From assembly GCA_037951165.1 (NCBI GenBank), contig JBBDHG010000450.1:62001-126000 (forward strand): a stretch of DNA of 64,000 nucleotides. The letters are read 5' to 3'. The notes beneath the pieces were generated by a model. The model did not search any database. It was not told where the DNA came from and saw nothing but the letters and a program-made list of their open reading frames with translations. Source of the stretch: Lophius americanus. Taxonomy: Eukaryota; Chordata; Actinopteri; Lophiiformes; Lophiidae. A program made the translations under genes and the position numbers. Below are positions 10,290 through 22,439 of the stretch, one piece after another. Each line of letters starts with the position of its first letter. Position 1 is the first letter of the stretch.

Positions 10290-11702
10290 GGAGTCCGCCG
10301 TTTTCTTCCATAGAGGAAAGAATCAACATTTATTTCTTTTCCAGAATGATTCATCTTTCTGGAAACTCAGCGTAGAACATTCTCTGTCTACTAAACGAGG
10401 TTTATTTATTCTCCTTAATGATCCAGTTATTATCATTATTATTCTTATGCCCCGCTCTTTATTCTATATTCATAATCCGGAATTTGCAGATAAATATTCT
10501 GTGATTAGAATCCGGGAATAAAAGTATGAAATAAAAAAACAACCAGTAATTTGCCGGTGAGGCTGGAAACACTTTGACTCCAAAGAGAGAATTCTAAAAA
10601 CCTTTGATGGGGATTTATGCTGCAACAATCTAGTGTCATAATGTTAAAAACTCCGTCTGACAGAGAGATTCAGTCAAATATATATAGAAAACATCAATAG
10701 AAGTATTTTCCTTCTGTTTAAAGTGACCGTCAAATGTCATTAAATATGTTTGACGTCATTGAATAAAGTTGTTTTTCTTTCTTGTTGATCCAAAATTAAA
10801 ATAATAAATAAGGTGAGGGGAAAAGTCTGGTAAATATCAGACTTAACTATTAATGTATTTACATTAACACAATGATGTTGGATAGAGATTTTACAAGCTA
10901 TCGGAAATAAATGAGGACAAATCTATACTTTTAACTTTTATTATTTAAGTTAGATGCTGAGAGTCTCAATGAATTAATTTGTTTTTCAATCATGTTGAGC
11001 CAAAGTGAACAAATAAATAAAAGCTTAAGTCGATCTAAATACAAGCTGAAATGCATTTGTTGTTTTTAAGTTACTTGAATGTTTAAATAAGTTGATTATG
11101 TTTCCCTTTAAGTTTATATCAATAAAGTAAAGTTGATATGTGATGTATTTAAATTAACTCAACTCAATAATAATGGATGAAAGTGATTAAAATAAGTCAA
11201 TGTTTTGCTTCCTACATCATCATAATTAATGCAATGTTGAGCCAAAGTGAGAAAAAATAATAATAATAATGATGATAACAATAATATAATAAAATGTAAT
11301 TGAATAATTACATTTTATGTACATTATTAAAATTATAGATGTAAGCTGTACATTTCATTTGATTTATTTATGATCAAGTCTGCATCCATTTCATTTAATC
11401 AGACTAAGTTTATTCAGACTATTTATTCACTTCGACTCAGCACAATAGAATTTGAAGGAGGAAATGTTTAAATGATTAAAATACTCTTTAGGCAGATGTT
11501 TCTGCATATTATTGTTGGATAGATAAAGAGCTGGAGAAATACTGAGTAATGTTTTTGGAGACCGGCTTACGAAGAGAAAGATTACGTTACATTAGATTAT
11601 TTACCTTTCTTACTGCTGAGACTCACATAAAAGCAGAGATGAATGAATAATAATAATAATAATAATAAACTGTCTTGTTCTGGTTTTCTCCCTCTCTCCT
11701 CA
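10290..11702 (+). other. Inferred 5' UTR intron of the AMIGO-family gene
   Basis: AT-rich sequence with no protein-coding signal and scattered TAA/AAT microsatellites (about 11255-11300 and 11647-11668). It ends in a pyrimidine-rich acceptor (CTCCCTCTCTCCTCAG) at about 11703. Confidence 0.45.
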
Positions 11703-11797
11703 GCGTTAGCAGTGGTCCCGGTCTCGGAGCCTCGTAACCCTGACATGAAGCACCAGATGAGAATGTAACCTGAGATTTTACCCGAGGGAACTCCAGC

Positions 11798-13309
11798 ATG
11801 CGTCTGTCTGCAGCGCAGCTTTTTTGCAGGGGCAACATCGGAGGCATCTGTTGCAAAGTTGCCGCTGCGTTGCTGCTGCTGTCCCTGTGTCTTGGCCTCC
11901 CGCCCTCTGTGGCCACCTGTCCATCATCCTGCCTTTGTTCCAGTGATATACTTTCTTGCAGTGGGAGCAATCTGTCGGCGCTGCCCTTTGACCTGCCAGG
12001 CTATGCCACGCGGTTGGACCTGAGCCACAACGCCCTCACTGTCCTGCGTGTGGACTGGGTTTCCCGACCGTTTCAGAAGCTTGTTACTCTGCTTCTCAGC
12101 AGAAACTACATCAACCGGATTGAGGTGAATGCCTTTGCTGTGACGCCGCATCTCCACCACCTGGACCTGTCTTCCAACCGTCTGACTGTGCTGAACTCAT
12201 CGATCTTCGCCGGTCTAAAGGAGCTGAAGGAGCTGCTGCTGTTTGGGAACCAGATCATCCAGATTAACGCAGAGGCCTTCAGCGATCTTCCCAGCCTGAA
12301 CAAGGTCTACCTCTCCGGGAACAGACTAACGGCTTTTCCTCTGGGGCTTTCTGGAGAACCTGGAGGGATCCATAACCTGACCTTCCTCGATCTGTCATAC
12401 AACCGGCTCTCTGAGGTGCCTGTCCAGATCCTGCTGTCGCTCACCCAGCGGGGTGACGTCTATCTGCAGGGAAACCCTTTGGCATGTGACTGCGCTCTTC
12501 TCGCCATGCTGGAATACTGGAAGTGGAAACAGTATCGTCCCCTGGTGGACTTCAGAGGTGACTATCCGTGCACAGATGCCCCAGGATCAGATTCTGGATG
12601 CAGCCAGCCAGTATTGTCTGATATGCCACTTGAGACAGAGACCTACCAAGTCCAACCTGGTAAATGGCTGCAAGTGTCCTGTCCCGGGTTGGCCTCTCCA
12701 ACCAACACCAGCCCTGTGGTCTTCTGGGTTACTCCAAGCTTGGTGGTGAATTCATCAACCTATGATCCAAACAGCCGCTTCCTAGTTTTCCCAAACGGCA
12801 CTCTTGAAATCCACTCAGCCCTGACGGAGGACTCTGGTATGTATGTGTGTGTGACACCTCGGGGTAACCTCTTTCACCCCGGTGAGTTCCTGGAAGTCAG
12901 AGTTGTGGTTGGAAACCAAAGCTCTGCCTCCACCAGTGGATTGGCACGCCGCAGCAGCGGTGAGCATTTCAACACGGCGTTCACCACACTGGCTTCCTGT
13001 GTGGTCAGCATCATACTGGTGCTGCTCTACCTCTACCTCACTCCCTGCCGCTGTCGCGACAGCCGAGGCGTGGGATCGAGAGGATGTGGCGGGCGAGCCT
13101 TCATCCTCTGTTCGGACCCTAGAGAGGTTGAGTCAGGTCAACGGCAGTCAAATGGAAAAAGGGTGGCCTTCTTAGAGCCTCAGGGAGAGGACTCTGATAC
13201 TGCTGTCCCCAAAACGCCGTCCTTGAGTCATACTACCACAGAGGGAATTCTCAAGAATGGAAATAGGACAGTGGGACAGACATTATTAGACCCGGCTCAC
13301 CTGGCATAG
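11798..13309 (+). CDS. AMIGO-family LRR/Ig transmembrane adhesion protein
   Basis: This 503-residue, single-exon coding region is complete. In order it shows a signal peptide (hydrophobic core about 21-38, with LRRNT cysteines at 41, 45, 47 and 54), about six leucine-rich repeats (about 67-215), an LRRCT cap with the motif NPLACDC, one Ig-like domain (Cys295 and Cys351, WVTPS strand, DSGMYVC motif), a transmembrane helix at about 396-415 ending in TPCRC, and a cytoplasmic tail of about 85 residues. The juxtamembrane FNTAFTTL and the tail motif VAFLEP (456-461) are AMIGO hallmarks. AMIGO proteins are cell-surface adhesion molecules that form homophilic or heterophilic contacts in neural tissue. 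AMIGO1 is also known as a Kv2.1 channel partner. The transmembrane region looks most like AMIGO1, while some LRR residues resemble AMIGO3, so I leave the paralogue open. The ATG is preceded by an in-frame stop in the leader and followed at once by the signal peptide. Confidence 0.93.
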   Translation: MRLSAAQLFCRGNIGGICCKVAAALLLLSLCLGLPPSVATCPSSCLCSSDILSCSGSNLSALPFDLPGYATRLDLSHNALTVLRVDWVSRPFQKLVTLLLSRNYINRIEVNAFAVTPHLHHLDLSSNRLTVLNSSIFAGLKELKELLLFGNQIIQINAEAFSDLPSLNKVYLSGNRLTAFPLGLSGEPGGIHNLTFLDLSYNRLSEVPVQILLSLTQRGDVYLQGNPLACDCALLAMLEYWKWKQYRPLVDFRGDYPCTDAPGSDSGCSQPVLSDMPLETETYQVQPGKWLQVSCPGLASPTNTSPVVFWVTPSLVVNSSTYDPNSRFLVFPNGTLEIHSALTEDSGMYVCVTPRGNLFHPGEFLEVRVVVGNQSSASTSGLARRSSGEHFNTAFTTLASCVVSIILVLLYLYLTPCRCRDSRGVGSRGCGGRAFILCSDPREVESGQRQSNGKRVAFLEPQGEDSDTAVPKTPSLSHTTTEGILKNGNRTVGQTLLDPAHLA

Positions 13310-13705
13310 CAAGAAGCACATTCCATTTGTTGCATATTCCTGTATATTATTTCAGTCTGAAGCCTAAATCCTTTTAATGTGAAGTGGTGTACCGTAATTC
13401 TTGTGAAGTAGCGCCGGATGCCTGCGCTGAAGTAGAACATGCAACACTTGGTGGGCAGGATTTCAATGATGTCGTATGGAAATGCTGCTGTTAATGCGGG
13501 GAACTGTCACAGCAGATATCACAGAGGTCGTTTACATGTGGGATGTGTTGGATGCTGAGAGGGACACTTGATTTCAGAAGCAACAACAGACCTGTGTGCT
13601 TATTGTAGAGGATATGCATCGTTACTCAACCCGTAAAGGTGAGACCCTGGTTATAGTAGTACAATCACGTGGGAGATGATTAATAAAAAATCAGAGACAC
13701 AAAGT
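13310..13705 (+). other. 3' UTR of the AMIGO-family gene with poly(A) signal
   Basis: Non-coding sequence after the TAG stop. The first clear AATAAA on this strand is at 13682-13687, inside TTAATAAAAAATC. It suggests cleavage within about 30 bases, though a later site cannot be excluded. Confidence 0.5.
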
Positions 13706-13899
13706 GAGAAAGTAGTGTTCTTTCGTGTTCCTGTCAGCTGGAAACCTAAAACATCGTCACATTTCAACGTGAAAGTCAGGAAATACAGACAAGAGGAAGT
13801 ACATCTGGATCAGGGGAGCTAGATAATGAAGTAAAGATGAACGTTTGTTTATAATTAGTCTTCGGCGCTCAGACTCTTCATGGAGGTGGTGATCAAAGG

Positions 13900-14215
13900 A
13901 TGGCCGCCCTGAGCAGCAGCAGGTAGATCCCCACTTGGAATCTGGATACTGGTGGCGGGGGCTGATGACTCTGCTGAGACTGATGAATAATGAGTAATGT
14001 TGATGGATCTGCGAGGACTGGGAACAGAGCGGACATGAGAACCACCGGCATGAAAGAACTAGATGGACGGAGAGAATCTTATGTAAGAAGGCTGCAGGAT
14101 GAAGGTGTTTCACCGAGATATGGACTAGATATGGACGGCTGATGAACATGAGGTGGGAGACTGAGACCCATCATACGTTGATGGTTTGACTGACAGAGTG
14201 GTGTGAGTAATAAAT
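13900..14215. repeat. Unclassified dispersed repeat, copy B
   Basis: This is the second copy of the family described at 2486-2800. It has the same orientation and the same order of conserved words (CCCTGAGCAGC, ATACTGGTGGCGG, GCTGATGACTCTGCTGAG, GATGGATCTG, GAAAGAACTA, ACAGAGTGGTGTGA). No coding capacity was seen. Confidence 0.6.
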
Positions 14216-15785
14216 TGCAAGAAGATTGAAACTTTTCTTGATCTTCAAAAAAGTTCCACTAGTGAGTAACATATGAACTACTAGAGTAAAATACTTACTA
14301 TGTAAAGTATTTACAAGATAAATCTCAGACAGATGAGAAATTATGAAAATATGAGAAAAATGTGTTTGTAGGGCTGAAAATGTGTATTATATTACACATG
14401 AACATGTTTCTTTACAAGAGTTGGTTATTAAACCGTGGTAGAATTATACAATAACCCAATTCTACCCGAGCCCGCCGCTCCCTGGAGGATTCCAGCTTCT
14501 TTGATCTCACTCTTTGAACTTTACAATCTGCGGCTGGACTGTTCCTTTGTACAGCTTCCTCTACTGGAAGAGGAAATGTGAAAATTCTCGACGGACCAGC
14601 ATGATGCTGATATTGTATTCTTACAGTGTAAGGATGTTTAATAATAGTCCACAGTTGTTCTACAGCAGAATCAGAGGTCAGGATTGGACGAGCCCACCTC
14701 GCTGGGATTGACAGTTCAGTAGACTGGACACGTGATCCATGTAAACATTTGGACCCCTCCTGATCGGGACCCCCAACCTGAGCTTCACAACCATCACCTC
14801 CATCCTCTGGTCCTCAGAGGTGCAGACAGGAGTGGCGTTTGTGCTCCGTCATGAAGCGTCGCTCAGCCGAGATTAGAGCCACACTATTCAGAGGTTGGCA
14901 GCCCCCCCCCCCCCGAGTTCACCATGACCCACATTCCTCCATCCTCCCTTTTGGATTTCTCTACCTGTGGGCAATCATTTCCAAAGGTACCGAGAGGTTT
15001 GTTAAGTTTCCTTTGCTGTACATATCCACGCTTTTTCATTAAGTTTCCGTGTGTTTCTGCTCCGTCAGACTCAGGAGATGTTTCCACTGGGGCGGCAAAG
15101 GTGAGACTGAAAGGTATGAAATCCACTGTTTCATAAAGGAGGAGGAGCGCGTCTTTTCCCCTACGAGTCAAGATCATTTGGGACTTGTTTTGGATTCATT
15201 TTCATCATGTTTGGATCATCTATGCTCCAATCTTATCTGGGTCTAAAAGGGAAAGCGGGTGTTTTGGTGAAAAATGAAAAGACGCGTTACATCAGAAGGA
15301 TTTAAGGATGATAAATAATCTCCCAGTCACTCCCATTTTCCCCCAAATCCTCTTACAACACACCCCCATTTTAAAGCCTCATTCTATTAGTCAGTACTTT
15401 TCCAAGTACCAAGAGTATTTGTTGTAGTAGCTGGCAGGAGCAGAGTCCTGCTGTCAGAGCTAGCAGCCCTCAGGAAGGTGACCATCGGGCTTCAGGCTGG
15501 AAGGTCTCACAGTGGGACTGAGTTCAGCCGGGCTCACCTTTCATTGGGGCTTTTAACAAAAGGTCAAGAAGGTGACACGGCGGGAGTGTTGCAGGTGTTC
15601 TCTGTTCCAATTATCAGCTAAGTGTCACTTCTTTGAATAGTTACCTCCATCCACCCAGTAGGTTCTGATTCCACAAGAACCTGTCTATCCGTCTGTCCGT
15701 CTGTCTGGAGCTACGATCCACTTCCTGTTCTGGAGATGGTCTAAGGTCAGTCCATGCAAGGACAAAAGCAAGCTCGTTCATGGAA
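14216..15785. other. Intergenic stretch, no gene supported
   Basis: AT-rich, with a C14 homopolymer at about 14901-14914. None of the small open frames resembles a known protein. Confidence 0.5.
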
Positions 15786-15935
15786 GCCCCACCTCATAAT
15801 TAATAGAACTTAAAGGATCTAACGTGTTGATACCAGATAAGTTAAAGGTCCGGATGAGTCCATTCCTCCTCTGGTCATTAGTGGGACCTTCTCAATGTTA
15901 ATTAGGTGGTTATAATGTTCTGCCTGTGAGTTTAG
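15786..15935 (+). mobile_element. Tc1-like element 3'-end remnant
   Basis: The segment containing ACTTAAAGGATCTAACGTGTTG, read in two shorter pieces, followed by AGTCCATTCCTCCTCTGGTCA and the terminal GGTGGTTATAATGTTCTGCC, matches the 3' end of the same fish Tc1-like family as the element at 7559-7893. It shares the terminal-repeat word GTGGTTATAATGTT. The rest of the element is missing. Confidence 0.65.
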
Positions 15936-16959
15936 GTTTCCTGCAGCGGTAGAATCGTACAAATTCTCGCATACTGAAGAATAAAATCGTTCAGACCAAA
16001 AGCATGAACGTAGATGATGACTTTCACTGTTTCTGTAATGATTTTTGGATTTGACTTTCAGAACAAGAGGGATGGAGCGAAGTTAAGAGTCCCACATTAA
16101 TAACACAATGTTAATTAAACAAAAGCCAAATGGGGGCCGGGTCTTCAGCGGGTTCACATTAAGGGTCCTATTTCGGCTGCAACCCACAAATCCATCACTC
16201 TCCTCCAGCATCTGAATTATACATACTTCGGAAATGAGTGAATTTATGTCGGGTCCAGAAGAGATTAAACTTCTTCTCTGGTGCCCGGCGGTCCAGTTTC
16301 ACAGGTTTCAGGAGGATTTTATCACCGATAAACATAGATTCAGAGCTATATTATAAAATATTTCAAGCTCCTTTGATAAAACCATTCCTGTTCATGCTTG
16401 GTAAATTTCCCAAGGTCTTTACTGATTCAGGTGGAGTCACTGGATCACCACCTCTCATACAGTGACCTGAAGGATGGAGCATCAGTGGAGACACTGTGGG
16501 CAGAGACTTTTCTCTGCTTCCTCTGCTAGACCTTGTTTTCGATCTCCGAAAAAGAGGTGTAAATTGATTTTCTAACACCGTGTCTCGTTGGTTAGTAGAG
16601 GTTCTCACAGCTCTGAAGCTCATTTTGATGAATGATGAAGTAATCCAGATAATACAGACACTCCGAGAGAGGAGGAGAAGACCTCCCACTCTGGGTCCAG
16701 TGAACGCGGCCGGGTCGTTTGCAGACAGAGCTAATGATGACGGCTTCATGAAGTGTAAAATAAATTCATGCATTTTGTCACAGGAAGCTGCAGGGGCATA
16801 AATCATTTAGGTAGATTCCATTTCAGGTTTCCTGGTTCTTATAACCACAGCAGGTACCTCCCCTCAACCCGATCTTCATCCTCTACTGAGGTTGTACGCC
16901 TTTATTCTTTCTTTTAAAGTTCTAGGCCCACCAGAAGGGACTGTTTATTAAAACAAGAG
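15936..16959. other. Intergenic stretch, no gene supported
   Basis: Short open frames on both strands, without similarity I can recognise or splice logic. Confidence 0.45.
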
Positions 16960-16984
16960 TCCTCTGGAGATAATTGGAGGAACT

Positions 16985-18030
16985 GTTTTGAGGAGTTATG
17001 AATATGAGGGGACACAGGCCTGATTCTCTTTGATGTTCTTTACAATGATGAAGACCAGAGAACACAGTGAAGATGTCGGACTTACTGTTGTAGAGCTACA
17101 CAAATCTGGCAATGTAAACAAGACGATCTTTCAACAGGTGGATAAAAAGTTATGAACTTTCTAATAGACTGGAGATGTTAAAAAAGAAGCCGTCCTGGAA
17201 GAGGACCTGTCTGTAAACTGACCCTACACACTGTGAAGAGGATGGGTCGACTGGCAAAAGAGGATAAGGATAACAACGGGAGAATAGCAGAGGTCAGATG
17301 AATCTCGGGGTCAGAGAGACTCCAGAACCACCATCAGATGGCAACAAACCCAAAACCAGCTGTTTGGGCGGGAAGCAAGAAAAAAGCCTCTGCTGTCATC
17401 CATGTGTGCTGTTTAACTATGTGACTAATAAAGTATAAATTATTATTGTTATTGTTATTATTATCGTTTCTTATTATTGTTATTATATAACAAAGCGCCT
17501 AAAGTTTGCCAAACACTTCTGGGACCTTCAATGGAACAAGGTCAGAGGTCAGATGAGATCAAATTAGAGCTTTTTGGCAAAAAATGACAAATGTGGAAGT
17601 GGCGTAGCAACAAAGGCAGTCAGAGAGATAAGCACTGCATACCCACTGTGAAGTCTGGTGGTGTATTTCTTATGCTTTGGGGCTTTTTTCCTTCCTAAGA
17701 CCCCGGAAATGTTGTTAAAAGACTTGGTTCCATAGACTCCTTCAGATACCAGCAGATACTGGGTTAAAACCAAAAGCCGCTTCCTGGAAACTAAGAGTTG
17801 GAAGTGTTGGACCTTCCAGCAGGACAAGATCGTGATCGGAGTCTTTGACGATCCCCGTGGGTTTCCTCTCAGTGGAATGTGCCGAGATTGATCCCACGCC
17901 CCTTATGACCAAAGAAGGCTGGTGACTGTAGGGGAGGGGACGCACTTAGATCGATTAGTACATTGTGGTTAGTGAAGGATAATCTATGTTCTCTGATCCC
18001 ACAGAAGAGTCACAGCACAAATCACTGAAA
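16985..18030 (+). pseudogene. Tc1-like transposase pseudogene
   Basis: The reading frame starting at 17047 opens with MKTREHSEDVGLTVVELHKS, which is the N-terminus (paired-like DNA-binding region) of a Tc1-family transposase. It hits a stop after about 35 codons. Downstream, the region 17640-17830 (words GTCTGGTGGTGTATT, ATGCTTTGGGGC, ATACCAGCAGATACTGG, ACCTTCCAGCAGGACAA) corresponds to the DDE catalytic half in disrupted frames. Stops and frameshifts make it inactive. Confidence 0.8.
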
Positions 18031-19290
18031 GATCCAACTCTGGTTCTGATAGGAAGGTGTTGGAATACATAAAGCATAAAACATTACTTTAGTAAATTAA
18101 ACTTTACTTTAAATATCATAAGAGTTTGACCCCATTGTATAAGGTCGTACAAACCTAAAGTCAGGACACGTTATGACTCGTGAAAAAGTCCTAACATCTA
18201 GAAGCTAATGGCTTGTGAGAACTTTATATTTGCTCAGAAACTTTATTGACACAGATAATAGGGCTGGATGTTACATTTCCCTGTAAAACTGTTAGACCTG
18301 GCTGGAGGCAGGCTGTCTGTTGATTTCCACCGACTCTACTCGTCGTCAAGCAGTCCTGCATGTAAGAATTCCATAATATGCTCCTAGAATAGACAATTAC
18401 AGCCGCTCTTAGACAGCCGGGTGTAGAGATCAGCATCCAGTCCGCTCTTCCTCCTCTGTAATGAGGCAATCAGCGACATTAAGGGACCGAAGAAAGAAAT
18501 ATGGCCGCCTCAGATGTGTTGGCTGAAGCTGTGTCAGATTCCGTTGTGAAGAAGGTGAAGCCTCACCTCCAGAGTCTTTTTCTCTGTGACTGCCGATGAC
18601 AGCTTTGCCTTTAGAACGGCCTGATTAGATCTCGCCGTGTGGACGCCAGGTCCCCGTCTGGGCAGGAGACGACCTTCTTCCTCAGCATGTTATCAGGCCT
18701 TATTATCCGTCCACTGCTGCACGCTGGAAATGAGGACAAGTCTGAATGGATGAGATCAAGAGCTCGGTTTGTTTTCAAAGAGAGGAGTGGGATTTAGATG
18801 GAGACGAAGATAAGGGCTCATGTTTGGATATCTTGTGCGAATATCAAAGTCGCTGTTATTCATATTTCTATAGATGTCCCCGGGACATTATGGCGTCGTA
18901 CAGACACACATTTAAAATGAAATAAGCCGTCTGAAGCCGTGACGTCACCTGCGGCACATTTCTCTCAGTGTACTAAGCAGGGACACTGAAGTGAAAGGTG
19001 CATTCTAATGAGTATTTGAGGGGTACTGAGAGAGTTTGTTGGTGTTTTTGGTAGATTTAGGGGATGGATATTACTCGTGAATTAAAAGAGGAATCTGTCT
19101 GAGATTCACCTAAATTAAATTTGTGTTCTCATAATGTTATCATATTATTCTCATATTATTTTAACCTTTATCTCACAATATCATGACATTCTCTTTTACT
19201 CACAAATTTTTATTAATTCTTGTAACACTCCTCTCTTGTCGTTATTAGAAATCACGTTTCCTCCTTTTGATTCCTGCTGCAATCAGTCAG
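18031..19290. other. Intergenic stretch, no gene supported
   Basis: No protein or RNA feature was recognised. AT-rich with short chance frames only. Confidence 0.45.
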
Positions 19291-19291
19291 T

Positions 19292-19295
19292 GGAA

Positions 19296-19378
<83 letters not shown>

Positions 19379-19400
19379 CGTGTGTGTGTGTGTGTGTGTG
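19292..19400. repeat. (TG)n dinucleotide microsatellite
   Basis: About 110 bp of alternating TG with a few TGCG interruptions. Such tracts can adopt Z-DNA and are usually length-polymorphic. Cys/Val and His/Thr frames across it are artefacts. Confidence 0.97.
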
Positions 19401-20460
19401 AAAGGATAGCAGAGACTGAAAGAAAACCTCCAGAATAATAGAAATGTCAGTGTCAAGGAGGAATATGTAGATAGAAAAGAGGAAAATAGTGGATATAGAG
19501 ATGGAACTGTCGTTGGTCGCCCTAGCAACCCCAGCCGGGAAACCGCAGAGGCATTTCTTTTTTCTCAAGCTATTATCTTTTTGTTTTTGTGCCGTTTATA
19601 ATGATGATCCAGGATGTGACATCAGGGCCTCCCTGTCTGATGTCTGAGTGCAAACATCCTTTTCTAAAGCGTGGAGCAGGGCGGCGTCAGCCTCGGCTTC
19701 TTAAGAAGTAGGTTTCTGACGGTACTAAGCCGAGGAAGATTAATAAGATATTTCATATGAGGAGGGATTTGCAAAGGAAGAGAAACATTTCAGCAATCGG
19801 AGAGGAAATTACGTCATATGTTTGATTTAAAGCTAAATTGGAGCGCTTTGTAAACTGCATGCTCTAAAGGATAAAACCTTCTGGTACCGCGTGTCCTCGT
19901 AGCTTCTCCGTGGCTAAGCTAGCGCTAGCATGCAGCACCACATAATCGGTTCTTATTATGACCGATGGGAGTTCTCTAGATTACTAGAACGGTTCTCAGT
20001 GCAACATTACAAACTCTACTCTACTCTTTACTTTTTCCAGCATCCCCGTAAAGTAAAAAAATGAAAGTGTCTATAAAAAGAGGGATTTGATTCCAGGGCA
20101 ACATGATCCTGACGACGCGCTACATCAATGACTGATTTATGTATTTTCCAAATTAGTGCCTGAGGGGATCAGAAGAAAAACATCCAGCAGGTCAGGATGG
20201 CAGAGGCGGTATCTTTGGAACCATTTACTCCCTCGCCATTCCCAAAGAGCGAGTTGACCGCAGGATAAGAGCATTCTTGAACAGATTGTTCTTGGGTCAG
20301 AAGGAAGAAGAAAATATCCACGTGGTTAATTACACCGAATATGACATATATCCACACCGAGTCACCGCAACTTCTGGGTAGAATCCAATTTGTTGGGCGT
20401 TTCAGGGACGACACAGAATGAGCATCAAAGTTAAATATTTAACCTGGAAATCCTCCAGAC
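19401..20460. other. Intergenic stretch, no gene supported
   Basis: Nothing recognisable on either strand. Confidence 0.45.
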
Positions 20461-20469
20461 GTCACATAC

Positions 20470-21220
20470 GTGGACATCAGTCATCCACAGATCCTGAGTC
20501 AGACACAACATCTACGACATGGAACACGAGTGGACCTTCACAGAGGAGGACCAGCCTCCAACATCCCTCCACAAACACGACAAAGACCCCCTCATGAAGT
20601 CACACAAGACTTCAAAGAGGCCACCTCAGCAAAGGTCAGAGGTCATGAGGTCGTTATTCCAAAGGCAACGGGCAACAATGGCATCATGGGAGATGGTAAA
20701 CCGACCCAGAAGAACATGAAGGCTCGTGTGAATTCACCCACATGACCCTCAGAGCTTCTGGGAGAATCTCCTCTGGACTGATGAAGGTGGATGAAAACTA
20801 ATTGATGAACTGTGAACTGATGAACATCAGACCTACAGTCAAACATGGAGCTGGCAGCAGAATGTTTAGGGGATGCTTTGTTGCTTCCAGACCAGGACCA
20901 CTCAGCATCATTGAGGGAAACAGGAATTCTGCTCTCTAACAGAAAATTCCAAAGGTGAATGTTGCTGAAAGTTGAAGCTCATGCTTCAACTTAAAGGTGA
21001 TTTAGTTAAAGTCCGGACCAGAACCCCATTGAGATGCTGTGGTTGGACCTGAGAAGATTGGTTCATGCTCACAAACTCACAATGTGGCTCTACTAAAGCG
21101 GTTCTGTGAAGACGAGTGGGCCAAGACTCCGCCACAGTGATGTCAGAGGCTGAGCTCCTGGTGTCAGAAGGCTTCTGTTGCAGTTTTTCTGCTGAAGGTG
21201 GAACATCTAGAAGTTAAGCT
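20470..21220 (+). pseudogene. Second Tc1/mariner-like transposase remnant
   Basis: The C-terminal catalytic part is recognisable at 21012-21200: CCGGACCAGAACCCCATTGA (the DxNPIE motif region), GAGATGCTGTGG, GTTCATGCTCACAAA, GATGAGTGGGCCAA-like, and ACTCCGCCACAGTG. Upstream, 20750-20900 contains the CTCTGGACTGATGAAG and GTCAAACATGGAGCTGG words of the transposase core. The reading frame is broken many times. It differs from the copy at 16985-18030, so it is a separate family or a much older insertion. Confidence 0.75.
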
Positions 21221-22439
21221 CAGGGGGAAAGAGCTTTTCAGGCCGGTGATTCACGCATTCGATAACCTTTTGGGCTTACATGTAAGTTTTAGGAGACAGA
21301 TATTCTGTATAATCCACCATACGTCGCTACACCGTCATTTCAAAATGAGGAAAATGAGGAAATGTGAGGTATTATCCCGCTGACGGTCTTACGTAACTCC
21401 TGAGCGTGTGTCGGCCGTAATCCTCTTAGAGAGGAGAAGAGTCGCCTTAATAGGAAAGGAAACACGGTTCGCCGCCTCTGTCCCTTGCTTTTAATAATCA
21501 TAATGGACTTTATGCAGCAGAGTAATCCACGCCGGAGGTCAAGCCTCCGCTCACTAATCTACGGTGATTGCATCTTCAGAATGACCAGATAGGTAGTGGT
21601 GTTGGATCAACAGATGTGTTCAGGTATCGGCATGCATGTGCTGGGATTCAAACACAATGCCGACGCCGCTGGTATTTTGCTGTCTTAAAATCTAAAAAAA
21701 GATAAATCAACGAAGAGGATTTAATGCGCAGACGGAAATCTAAACACTTGTACATGCAGGCATAGTTGATACATCCTGTCAAGGTTATTTTGTGCTTCAT
21801 CATAAATTATGGAGAGATAAGGATGATCATAAAGGCATTTTTATCTGAACTGAGAGGTAAAGCAGACTTGACAGTGTGATGGTTATTTGTGTTAAGATAC
21901 GAGGAGGCCTCCACTAACTCTTAAAGAAACATTATACTCGTTTAGAAATCATCTACCGTCTCTAAAGTAAAAAAAAACAACCATGTACACATGTGTGTAG
22001 TATGTGTGTATAAGGTAACAATTCTACCTTTAAGTCTGCGGAAGTGTAATTCTGCGCTCTGCTGCCCTCTGCCGCCCTCTGCTGGTATGACTGCTGGTTT
22101 GGATTCTTAAAGGACCAGTTCACCCAAAATAAAAATAGATCTACCTAACGGACACTGATTAAAGTTGAAGGGACTTTCTTAGTCCACACTTTTGTTTGAA
22201 ATAAGTAGGAAACTAGTGAAAAACACTGAATGTTTTGTATATTTGTGTCCAGATGGTCATGACTGGCAGAAAAGAACATGTTGTGAATTAAAAAGTTAGT
22301 CACATTAACGCCATCTTTAGCCCTGTTACTTTGATAACTCTAAGCAATCCTATTTGACGATGAAGATCGCGAAGCTGACGGTGTCTGTGATTCGTCTCCT
22401 GGCTGTTTATTCACTCATTTTAACTTCTGCATTCAAGGA
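21221..22439. other. Intergenic stretch, no gene supported
   Basis: No gene is supported. At 22110-22135 the words AAAGGACCAGTTCACCC and AAAATAAAAAT resemble an end of a common fish DNA transposon, too short to classify. Confidence 0.4.

Noticed and set aside
12453..13175. Other-frame open frames inside the AMIGO coding exon
   Set aside because: They overlap a clearly conserved protein in another frame and resemble nothing.
19134..19568. Cys/Val and His/Thr open frames
   Set aside because: They are translations of the (TG)n microsatellite.
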